Below are positions 1 through 7,689 of a DNA stretch of 33,330 nt, in pieces. Both the position numbers and the translations under genes were made by a program. The DNA is from Chloroflexota bacterium. Lineage in GTDB: Bacteria > Chloroflexota > Dehalococcoidia > DSTF01 > RBG-16-68-14. Within the stretch, counting starts at the first letter, position 1. Every line of letters begins with the position of its first letter. Under the pieces are notes generated by a model that was not told the origin of the DNA, made no database searches, and saw nothing but the letters and a program-made list of their open reading frames with translations. The DNA is taken from NCBI GenBank assembly GCA_022562155.1, contig JADFPV010000029.1:1-33330 (forward strand), written 5' to 3'.

Positions 1-372
1 GGCCTGGTGCCGGGCGACGGGGGCGCGGTCATCTGGCCGCTGCTCGTCGGTCCCGCCCGCGCGAAGGAGTATCTCATGACGGGCGACCTGATCCCGGCGG
101 CGGAAGCCGAGCGCATCGGGCTGGTGAACCACGTCGTCGCCGACGACAAGGTGCTCGACGATGCGCTCGCGTTCGCCGGGCGCCTCGCCGACGGCCCGAC
201 GATGGCCATTCGCTTCACCAAGCTCTCGATCCAGCGCACGATTCTCCAGCAAGCGCTTCAGTCGATGGACATCGGCCTCGCGCTCGAGACGATCACCGGT
301 ACGAGCCACGACTACAAGGAAGCAACGACAGCCTGGAGCGAGAAGCGCACCCCTAAGTTCAAAGGCCGCTAG
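1..372 (+). CDS. enoyl-CoA hydratase/isomerase family protein, C-terminal part (5' truncated by window edge)
   Basis: Open frame from base 1 (GLVPGDGGAVIWPLLVGPARAKEYLMTGDLIPAAEAERIGLVNHVV), typical crotonase C-terminal half; stop at 370-372. Confidence 0.9.
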   Translation, partial: GLVPGDGGAVIWPLLVGPARAKEYLMTGDLIPAAEAERIGLVNHVVADDKVLDDALAFAGRLADGPTMAIRFTKLSIQRTILQQALQSMDIGLALETITGTSHDYKEATTAWSEKRTPKFKGR

Positions 373-381
373 CGCCAGCAC

Positions 382-1539
382 ATGGACTTCCGGTTCGACG
401 CGGAGGACGAGGCGTTTCGCCGCGAGATTCGGGCGTTCCTTGCGTCCGAGTGGTCCGGCGGCACCGGCGACGCCGCCGTCGACAGCGAGGAAGAGTACGA
501 GGCCGAGCGCGCGTTCGAGAAGAAGCTCGCGCAGCGCGGCTGGCTGACGCTCGCCTGGCCGGTCGAGTACGGTGGGCAGGGCGCGACGAACGTCCGGCAG
601 GCGATCATGAAAGAGGAGTGCTCGTACGCCCGCGCGCCGATTGGCGGCGGGCCCGGCGGCCAGGCGACGGGTCTCGTTGGCCCGGCCGTGATGGCGCACG
701 GCACCGAGGAGCAGAAGCAGCGCTTCCTCCCGCCCATCGCCGCCGGCGACGTCTCCTGGTGCCAGGGCTTCAGTGAGCCCGACGCCGGCTCCGATCTCGC
801 CGCCGTGCAGACGCAGGCCGTGCGCGACGGCGATTCGTACGTGCTCAACGGCCACAAGGTTTGGACTTCCGGCGCGGCTTACGCCGATTGGATTCACGTC
901 CTCGCCCGCACTGACCCGGACGCGCCGAAGCACAAGGGCATTTCGTACTTGCTCGTCGACATGAAGTCGCCCGGCATCAGCCACACGCCGATCCAGGAGA
1001 TGACGGGCCGCTCCGGCTTCTACGAGACGCACTTCGACGACGTCGCGGTGCCAGCCACGAACCTGCTGGGCGAAGAGAACCGCGGCTGGTACGTCGCGAC
1101 GACAACCCTGGGCTTCGAGCGCTCCGGCATCGCCCGCGTCGGCGCGATCACGCGCTCGTTCGACGACCTCGTCGCGCACCTAAGCGGGCAGACGTCACCG
1201 GCGCTCAGGCACAAGCTCACCGAGCACCGCATCGAGATCGAGGTCGCGCGCTGGCTCGCCTATCGCGTCGCCTGGATGCAGGACCACGCGCTCGCCCCGA
1301 CGTACGAGGCGTCGCTCTCCAAGCTGTACGCCACGGAGGTCGCCCAGCGGCTGGCGAACACAGCGGTCAACGCGCTCGGCCTGAGGGGGATGTTGGACCT
1401 GGATTCCTATCGCGCGGCCATGGACGGGTTGCCCGCGTTCACCTACCTGCTCACGATGCACTGGACGATCTCGGCTGGCACGAGCGAGATCCAGCGCAAC
1501 ATCATGGCCCAGCGCGGGTTTGGTCTGCCCAGGGAATAA
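382..1539 (+). CDS. acyl-CoA dehydrogenase
   Basis: 385 aa; WCQGFSEPDAGSDLA and TISAGTSEIQRNIMAQRGFGLP signature motifs. Confidence 0.95.
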   Translation: MDFRFDAEDEAFRREIRAFLASEWSGGTGDAAVDSEEEYEAERAFEKKLAQRGWLTLAWPVEYGGQGATNVRQAIMKEECSYARAPIGGGPGGQATGLVGPAVMAHGTEEQKQRFLPPIAAGDVSWCQGFSEPDAGSDLAAVQTQAVRDGDSYVLNGHKVWTSGAAYADWIHVLARTDPDAPKHKGISYLLVDMKSPGISHTPIQEMTGRSGFYETHFDDVAVPATNLLGEENRGWYVATTTLGFERSGIARVGAITRSFDDLVAHLSGQTSPALRHKLTEHRIEIEVARWLAYRVAWMQDHALAPTYEASLSKLYATEVAQRLANTAVNALGLRGMLDLDSYRAAMDGLPAFTYLLTMHWTISAGTSEIQRNIMAQRGFGLPRE

Positions 1540-1617
1540 ACTCTAGTTCTAGAAGCAGCACTGCTCGTGATCAGTGTCACCACGATCCGACTAGCGGTTC
1601 GCTACGCTGATCTCAAC

Positions 1618-3072
1618 ATGCGATTCAGCAAGAGGTACGCTGCAACGGCCCTGATCGCCTTCGCCGTCATCGCCGTGGCCTGCGGCAGCACAGGCGGCTC
1701 GGAATCCGCCACCGGCACGCCGAGTGACGATGACGTGCGGGATGAGCCCACGGCCCCGCCCGATCCTGGCGTCCTCAACTCCGGCGGGTCGGAGTCCGCC
1801 ACCGGCACGCCGAGTGACGGTGACGCACGGGACGAGCCCACGGCCCCGCCCGATCCAGTCGTCCTCAACTCCGACTCGTCGGAGTCCGCTTCCGGCACGC
1901 CGAGCGACGATGGCGTCCAGGACGAGCCCACGGCCCCGCCCGATCCAGGCGTCCTCAACCCCGATGAGTCGGAGTCCGCCACCAGCACGCCGAGCGACGA
2001 TCACGCACAGGACGAGCATTCCGACCGCCTCGATCCACGCGTCCTTAACTCCGATTGGAGCACGGACTTCTCGATTCACTCCGTCCCGCTTGGCGACTTC
2101 CTCTCTGGAGGCCCTCCTAAGGATGGCATTCGCTCGCTGGAGAACCCGGCCTTCATCAGCATCGAAGAGGGCAACCAGTCGTTCGTGGACAACGAGCCCG
2201 TCATCGCCTTCTCGATCAACGGCGATGCCCGTGCCTACCCGCTCGGCATCCTCACCCAACACGAGATCGCCGACGACGTTGTCGGAGGCGTGCCTGTGAC
2301 CGTCACATTCTGCCCGCTCTGCAACTCTGCCATCGTCTTCGAGAGCACGCTCGATGGCGTCGTCTACGAGTTTGGCGTCTCCGGCGTGCTGCGCAACAGC
2401 GACCTCGTCATGTACGACCGCACGACCGAGTCCTGGTGGCAGCAGTTCACCGGCGAAGCCATCGTCGGCGAACTAACAGGAGCCCTCCTAGAGGTCGTGC
2501 CGTCCTCTCTCGTCTCATGGGGCGACTTCAAAGACACGTACCCCGCCGGCCAGGTCATGTCGACGGAGACGGGCTTCGGCAGGGACTACGGCCTCAACCC
2601 CTACGTCGGCTACGATAGCGACACCTCGCCCTTCCTCTTCCGCGGCGAGCCGGACCCCCGGCTCGGCCCCGTCGACCGGGTTGTAGCGCTCGACATCAAT
2701 GGAGACCCGATCGCCTACACCTACGACTCTTTGGAGGACGAAGGCGTCATTCACGACACGGTCGGTGGCGAGGATATCGTCATCTTCTTCCAGTTCGGCA
2801 CCGCATCCGCACTCGATGGCCGGAATATCTCCGAATCACGCGATGTCGGTGCGACGGGAGTCTTCCGGCCCGTCGCTAATGGACAGTCCCTCACCTTCAG
2901 CGCCGACGGCGACGACATTGTCGACGACCAAACCGGCAGTCGTTGGAACCTCCTCGGCCTCGCCACGGACGGCGAACTCGCCGGCACGCAGCTCGAACTC
3001 GTTCCCCACGCGAACCACTTCTGGTTCGCCTGGGCCGCGTTCAAGCCCAACACTCGCATCTACGGTACGTAG
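1618..3072 (+). CDS. DUF3179-like lipoprotein with N-terminal 30-aa tandem repeats
   Basis: Start ATG 1618 gives MRFSKRYAATALIAFAVIAVACGS (lipobox-like signal); C-terminal part has AYPLGILTQHEIADDVVGGVPVTVTFCPLCNSAIVF typical of DUF3179. Confidence 0.85.
   Translation: MRFSKRYAATALIAFAVIAVACGSTGGSESATGTPSDDDVRDEPTAPPDPGVLNSGGSESATGTPSDGDARDEPTAPPDPVVLNSDSSESASGTPSDDGVQDEPTAPPDPGVLNPDESESATSTPSDDHAQDEHSDRLDPRVLNSDWSTDFSIHSVPLGDFLSGGPPKDGIRSLENPAFISIEEGNQSFVDNEPVIAFSINGDARAYPLGILTQHEIADDVVGGVPVTVTFCPLCNSAIVFESTLDGVVYEFGVSGVLRNSDLVMYDRTTESWWQQFTGEAIVGELTGALLEVVPSSLVSWGDFKDTYPAGQVMSTETGFGRDYGLNPYVGYDSDTSPFLFRGEPDPRLGPVDRVVALDINGDPIAYTYDSLEDEGVIHDTVGGEDIVIFFQFGTASALDGRNISESRDVGATGVFRPVANGQSLTFSADGDDIVDDQTGSRWNLLGLATDGELAGTQLELVPHANHFWFAWAAFKPNTRIYGT
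1699..2058 (+). repeat. four tandem 90-bp in-frame repeats (30-aa unit SESATGTPSDDDVRDEPTAPPDPGVLNSGG)
   Basis: Unit starts (TCGGARTCCGC) at 1699, 1789, 1879 and 1969, exactly 90 bp apart; fourth unit is the most diverged. Confidence 0.95.
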
Positions 3073-3100
3073 CGAGCACTCTCCCCAGCGCTTCGCTCTT

Positions 3101-3173
3101 GATCTCGGCGGGCACGAGCGAGATACAGCGCAACATCATGGCCCAGCGCGGGCTCGGCTTGGCGAGCGAGTAG
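3101..3173 (+). pseudogene. orphan 3' end of an acyl-CoA dehydrogenase gene
   Basis: Encodes ISAGTSEIQRNIMAQRGLGLASE*; about 62/73 nt identical to 1467-1539, with 50/52 in the first 52 nt; no upstream ACAD body. Confidence 0.8.
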
Positions 3174-3252
3174 GGGTGCAGCAAGTGAATCCAGTGGCAG
3201 CGTCTGCAGGACGGTCTAGTGCTCGTTGTTTCCTTGGAGTATTGGCTGTGCG

Positions 3253-3924
3253 CTAGCCTGCAGGCAGACCAGTGGGAACAACCAGCGGCGGTGGTGCTTC
3301 GGTTAAGTGGAAACTTTTAGGACTAGGAAATGAGGCTTGAAAGTGTCTCTCCAACCCGTTCGCGATTCCACTAAAAAATGGCGGTCGTTGCTTGATGAGG
3401 TACTTGGCTTTTCTGAGCGGGTCGTTGCCTCTGTCGGCCGCTCCCATGCGGACATCGTCGGCTAACGACTCCAGTTTGGTAAGAAGCCTCTTCAATTGGC
3501 TCGCCTTCTCCTTGACCTCAATGCACCAGACCAGTTCTTCTCCCCGGCGAACAGCGAGATCCATCAGCTTGTCTTCAAAGACCGGAGTTAATTCCTCTTG
3601 GAGGCAGGGCTCCCAAATCCGGACTAGATAGGCCACCTGGACGTAGTATTCCCAATTCACCTGCGGGGACTTAGCATCGTTGCGCTTGCTGAACCATTTG
3701 TAGGGACCTTTGTGCGGCTGATTCTGGGCCACATTGAATCGTAGGCCTTCTGGTTTCACGATCTCCCTCTGCAAGCCAAACCCGATCCAAGAGAGAGTAG
3801 CGTCACCAAGACGGTCGATTACTCCCGCATAGAAGGCATCCGTAGGAGCGGGGTAGTCCCACTCCCGACAAGCGTCAACGACCCACATCTTGAAGTGCTC
3901 CATGAACAGGTCTAAGTGACTCAT
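3253..3924 (-). CDS. hypothetical protein, possible PD-(D/E)XK nuclease-like
   Basis: 223 aa; FEDKLMDLAVRRGEELVWCIEVKEKASQL contains D...ExK spacing; lower GC than neighbours. Confidence 0.6.
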   Translation of the reverse strand: MSHLDLFMEHFKMWVVDACREWDYPAPTDAFYAGVIDRLGDATLSWIGFGLQREIVKPEGLRFNVAQNQPHKGPYKWFSKRNDAKSPQVNWEYYVQVAYLVRIWEPCLQEELTPVFEDKLMDLAVRRGEELVWCIEVKEKASQLKRLLTKLESLADDVRMGAADRGNDPLRKAKYLIKQRPPFFSGIANGLERHFQASFPSPKSFHLTEAPPPLVVPTGLPAG

Positions 3925-3932
3925 GCTGCCGT

Positions 3933-5168
3933 CTAAATAACCCCGCCGTCACGAAGCTCTGTTATCTTCTCCCAGTCGAAGTCCAGTTCCTGCAGGATCT
4001 CTTCGGTGTGCTGGCCGAACTCCGGCGCTTCGCTCTGGATCTTTGCGGGCGTCTTGCTGAAGCGCACCGGGTAGCCCATCGCCTTGATCTCGCCGGCCTC
4101 CGGATGCTCGAAGTTCACGACGTAGTCGTTCGCCAGTACCTGTTCGTCCTCCAGCACGTCGTAGTAGTCCTGCACCGGCGAGTAGGCGAACGGCACGTGC
4201 TGTTCCTCGAAGATGCGCACCCACTCGTCGCGCGCCTTGGTCGCGAGTGTCTTGTCGAGGATCTCGATCAGCTCCACCGCGTGCTCTCGACGTCCGCCGC
4301 CATCAGGGCCGCCCAGGGCAGTTGCGAAGCGTTCGTCTTCGACTAGTTCGTCGAGGCCGAGCGCCTTACAAAACTCCGGCCAAAAGCGGTCGGCCTGGAT
4401 CTCCGCGAAGAGGATCCACTTGTCGTCGGCGCAGCGGTAGTGGTTCGTGAGCGGGTTGGGTGCCTTCTTGCGCGCGTGCCGCGCCCAGGACTTGCCTCGA
4501 AAGCTCGTCACGCTCAGGCCCATGTACTGCAGGTGGAGCATGCTGCCGAGTAGGGAGCTGTCGATCAGCTGGCCGATGCCCTGCCGCTCGCGAGCGACGA
4601 GCGCGGCCAGGATGCCCTGCACGAGGATCGTCGCGCCCATCTGGTCGGCGACGCCGGAGACCGTCTGCACGGGCTCCGGCATATCGCGTTCGCCCATCGC
4701 GAACATCAGCCCGCTGCGCGCCTGCGCGGTCTGGTCGAAGCCGCGACGCTCCGCCCACGGGCCTTCCGGCCCGTACGTGCTGGAGACCGCGTAGATCAGC
4801 TTCGCGTTCTTGGCTGAGAGCGTCTCATAGTCGGCCTTCAGGTCCCTGGCGACGCGACGCGTGTAGTTCGTGAAGAAGACGTCCGTCTGTTCGACCAGCT
4901 TGTAGAGTATCTCGCGGCCCGCGTCCTGCTTGAGGTCCAGCGTCATGCTGCGCTGGTTGCGGTTCACCGCCTCGAACCCGGCGTGGCGTCCGCCCTTCAT
5001 CGACATCGCGGAGCCGTACATGGTCCCCATGCCGCGATAAGCGTCGCCTTGTACCGGGTGCTCGATCTTGATGACGTCGGCGCCCAGATCGCCCAGGATG
5101 TAGCCGGCGCTGGACGGCGTGAACTGCGACCAGTTAAGGACTCGGATGCCGTCGAGCGGGCCTGGCAT
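3933..5168 (-). CDS. CaiB/BaiF (type III) CoA-transferase
   Basis: 411 aa; LDGIRVLNWSQFTPSSAGYILGDLGADVIKIEHP; Asp retained in SGVADQMGATILVQGILAAL. Confidence 0.93.
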   Translation of the reverse strand: MPGPLDGIRVLNWSQFTPSSAGYILGDLGADVIKIEHPVQGDAYRGMGTMYGSAMSMKGGRHAGFEAVNRNQRSMTLDLKQDAGREILYKLVEQTDVFFTNYTRRVARDLKADYETLSAKNAKLIYAVSSTYGPEGPWAERRGFDQTAQARSGLMFAMGERDMPEPVQTVSGVADQMGATILVQGILAALVARERQGIGQLIDSSLLGSMLHLQYMGLSVTSFRGKSWARHARKKAPNPLTNHYRCADDKWILFAEIQADRFWPEFCKALGLDELVEDERFATALGGPDGGGRREHAVELIEILDKTLATKARDEWVRIFEEQHVPFAYSPVQDYYDVLEDEQVLANDYVVNFEHPEAGEIKAMGYPVRFSKTPAKIQSEAPEFGQHTEEILQELDFDWEKITELRDGGVI

Positions 5169-5183
5169 GATGGCGGTTGGGTC

Positions 5184-6098
5184 CTAGAAGCCCAGGTCTT
5201 CCCAGCGCTTCTCGCGCTCCGCGAACGCCGCGGTCGTCCCGACCTGGCCGCGACGCTTGAGGAAGTTGAACTCTTCGTCTTCCCACTTGAGGTTGGTGAA
5301 GAGCGGGTAAGCCAGGGCGCCGGCCGTGAACTGGCCGTTCATACCCAGCAGATCGAACATCATGTGCAGGTGCGTTTTGGCGATCATGAGGCTGTCCGCC
5401 GGGTTGAGCGCCACGGCCTTCGCATAGCGCATCACTTCATCTTCCAGTTGGTCGTCCGGAACGATCTGGTTGATCACGCTCCACTCCTTGGCCTCTTCGG
5501 CGTTCAGCGTGCGGCCGGTGAGCTGCCACTCGCGCATGCGCTTGTAGCCGATCGTCAGGAGCTGGATGTGCTGCCAGCCCATCGAGAGACCGCCGAAGCC
5601 CGTGCGCTGCTGGCGCTGGCTGAAGACCGCGCTCTCGCCGGCGATGGCGATGTCGCAGCACATGAGGATCGCGAGGCCCACGCCGATCGTCCAGCCGTGT
5701 GCCTGGCAGATGATCGTCTTCGGGCAGTACAGCAGCGTGCGGTACATGCCGTTGAGCCACGTGTGCATCGCCTTCACGCGAATGCGCTGCGACGGCTTCA
5801 CTCCGGGCGCGCCGCCGTACGTGTCGTACGGCGCAAGGTTGAGGTCGTCGCCGGAGCAGAACGACTTGCCGGCGCCCTTCATGATGATGCACTTGATGTC
5901 GTCATCGTCGACGGCCATGGCGATCTTGCGGGAGATCTCGTTGAACATGTCCGGCGGGAAGATCGCGTTGTGCTTCTCGGGACGGTTCAGCGTGATCGTG
6001 ACGATGTCCTTGGTCGTCTTCTCGTACAGGACCGTTTCGTCCAGCGGCTTCTCTAGCGTGTACTTGGCCTTGGGTGGGGCCTTCTCCTCAGTAGTCAT
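5184..6098 (-). CDS. enoyl-CoA hydratase/isomerase family protein
   Basis: Start at MTTEEKAPPK with AAGGAGAGGG Shine-Dalgarno just upstream; VTITLNRPEKHNAI and KGAGKSFCSGDDL motifs. The longer ORF start at 6179 would run through the predicted promoter. Confidence 0.92.
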   Translation of the reverse strand: MTTEEKAPPKAKYTLEKPLDETVLYEKTTKDIVTITLNRPEKHNAIFPPDMFNEISRKIAMAVDDDDIKCIIMKGAGKSFCSGDDLNLAPYDTYGGAPGVKPSQRIRVKAMHTWLNGMYRTLLYCPKTIICQAHGWTIGVGLAILMCCDIAIAGESAVFSQRQQRTGFGGLSMGWQHIQLLTIGYKRMREWQLTGRTLNAEEAKEWSVINQIVPDDQLEDEVMRYAKAVALNPADSLMIAKTHLHMMFDLLGMNGQFTAGALAYPLFTNLKWEDEEFNFLKRRGQVGTTAAFAEREKRWEDLGF

Positions 6099-6150
6099 CG
6101 TTTCCCTCTCCTTAGCTCTATTGATTGACAGAAGTATTCGGGGCGTGCAC

Positions 6151-6179
6151 AGCATAATAGAGCCGCGAGAACACGTCAA
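6151..6179 (-). promoter_or_regulatory. sigma70-like promoter TTGACG-N17-TATGCT for the 5184-6098 gene
   Basis: Minus-strand TTGACG (6174-6179) and TATGCT (6151-6156), 17-nt spacer. Confidence 0.65.
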
Positions 6180-6224
6180 CTAGACTCCCAGGATGGTAGT
6201 GGGTCAGTTTGACGGCCCACGCCG

Positions 6225-6428
6225 TCAATCGCCCTCGTAGGTAAAGATGGAATACCACAGCACAAGAATGTAGGCAACGGCTGCCGCGAAAGGCATCAAG
6301 AGTAGAGCCCACTTCCAATCCCAGCCTCGACCGGCCTTGGGCCAGACCTTCACCAACCCGACGACGAAGCCGCCCAGCGCGATTAGGGAGATTAGGAAGA
6401 ATATGGTGAAGAACGCCACTATCGACAT
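6225..6428 (-). CDS. small two-TM membrane protein
   Basis: 67 aa, MSIVAFFTIFFLISLIALGGFVVGLVKVWP...WALLLMPFAAAVAYILVLWYSIF; two hydrophobic stretches. Confidence 0.55.
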   Translation of the reverse strand: MSIVAFFTIFFLISLIALGGFVVGLVKVWPKAGRGWDWKWALLLMPFAAAVAYILVLWYSIFTYEGD

Positions 6429-6566
6429 TGGTTGGCCTCTATTGACGACGCCCGCCGCTTCAACAACGAGATGTGCCGAAGCCGTGACGTAAACCGATGA
6501 CCCCGACAGCTTTCGGTGCCATTGTAGCTTGAGTCGCAGGGGAAGGGCACGTCAGGCCGTGTTCCA

Positions 6567-6596
6567 TTGACACCCCTTTCCACGTCCACCTACCAT
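6567..6596 (+). promoter_or_regulatory. promoter TTGACA-N18-TACCAT directly upstream of ATG 6604
   Basis: TTGACA 6567-6572, TACCAT 6591-6596, ATG 7 nt further on with no Shine-Dalgarno. Confidence 0.5.
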
Positions 6597-6603
6597 ACCC
6601 ACC

Positions 6604-7689
6604 ATGTGCGCCCTGGAAGACCTCCGTGTAGTCGAACTCAGCGAGACCGCGGCCGCCGCGTTCGCCGGCCGGCTTTGTGCTGACGCCGGCGCGGAGGTCG
6701 TGCTGGTCGAGCCTCCAGAAGGCCATCCGCTGCGGCGTGAAGGGCCGTTCTGCGGCCCCGCCAGTCAAAATGTCTCCGCCGTCCATCTCCACGTCAACGC
6801 AGGCAAGCGCTCCGTCACGCTCGACAGCGAGACCCAGGCGGATGAACTACGCGCGCTCGTTGATTCTGCCGACGTGTTTCTTACGGACTGGGCTACGTCT
6901 GCGCTCGAGCCGTTGGCTCTCGATACCGGCGCGTTGCAGAAACGCGCTCCGAGGCTCGTGATCACACAGGTCACGCCGTTCGGCGATACTGGGCCGTATC
7001 GAACTTACGCCGGCACGAACATTGTTGAGCTTGCGTTGGGCGGGCAACTCAAGATCACCGGCGATCCCGATAAGCCGCCGCTCTCCAACTACGGCTCCCA
7101 GGCCGAGTACCAGGCCGGGCTCTCCGCGTTCGCCGGCACCGTCGCCAACGTGTTGCTTCGCGATGCGAGCGGAGAGGGAGAGTACCTCGACCTCTCGATC
7201 CAAGACGTCGTCGCGACGCACTCTGAGCACCGGGGGCCTGCGCTGAACCTCGGTGCCGTCGCCAATCGGGCCGGTCTCAGCGTCAGCGCGACGTACGGCG
7301 TCTACCCATGCGCGGACGGCTTCGTGTACCTCACCGCGTTCGCGCCGCCGCTCTGGGAGCGGCTGAAGGCCGTCGTCGGCCTCGATGAGCTGGAAGACGA
7401 GCGCTTCGCGACGCAGGCCGCGCGGCTCGAACACAACGACGAATTGCAGGCCGTCCTCACCGGCTGGACGCTCGGCAAGACCAGCGATGAGCTGCGTACG
7501 TTCGCCCGTCGCGGCGATCCCATGACGGTCATGGAGACGCCCGAACGCCTCCTCGCTTCAGAGCAGTGGCGCAATCGCGGCGTTGCTCATGAAGTAGATC
7601 GTGTCACCGTGCTCGGCCCACCCTGGCCGCATGAGGAGCCACCAAGGCATGCACCTGCGCTGGGCGATGCGAACGAGGCGCAGCTCTAG
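6604..7689 (+). CDS. CaiB/BaiF (type III) CoA-transferase family protein
   Basis: 361 aa; LEDLRVVELSETAAAAFAGRLCADAGAEVVLVEPPEGHPLR. Confidence 0.9.
   Translation: MCALEDLRVVELSETAAAAFAGRLCADAGAEVVLVEPPEGHPLRREGPFCGPASQNVSAVHLHVNAGKRSVTLDSETQADELRALVDSADVFLTDWATSALEPLALDTGALQKRAPRLVITQVTPFGDTGPYRTYAGTNIVELALGGQLKITGDPDKPPLSNYGSQAEYQAGLSAFAGTVANVLLRDASGEGEYLDLSIQDVVATHSEHRGPALNLGAVANRAGLSVSATYGVYPCADGFVYLTAFAPPLWERLKAVVGLDELEDERFATQAARLEHNDELQAVLTGWTLGKTSDELRTFARRGDPMTVMETPERLLASEQWRNRGVAHEVDRVTVLGPPWPHEEPPRHAPALGDANEAQL

Noticed and set aside
1540-1617. Candidate promoter for the DUF3179 gene (TACGCT close to ATG 1618)
   Set aside because: No acceptable -35 hexamer at 16-18 nt; not supportable.
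1699-2058. Possible CRISPR-like array
   Set aside because: Repeats are contiguous 90-bp in-frame coding units without spacers.
1591-2262. Minus-strand ORFs with repetitive RRAGGGLR-type peptide
   Set aside because: Repeat pattern simply reflects the 90-bp coding repeats on the + strand.
2943-3173. 76-aa ORF as an independent gene
   Set aside because: Only its last 24 codons resemble a protein (ACAD C-terminus); the rest overlaps the DUF3179 gene out of frame.
3256-3265. GCCTGCAGGC palindrome near the end of the low-GC gene
   Set aside because: 10-bp palindrome is easily expected by chance and has no partner copy or neighbouring recombinase.
4983-6056. 357-aa plus-strand ORF
   Set aside because: Antisense to the CoA-transferase 5' part and the enoyl-CoA hydratase; no recognisable domain.
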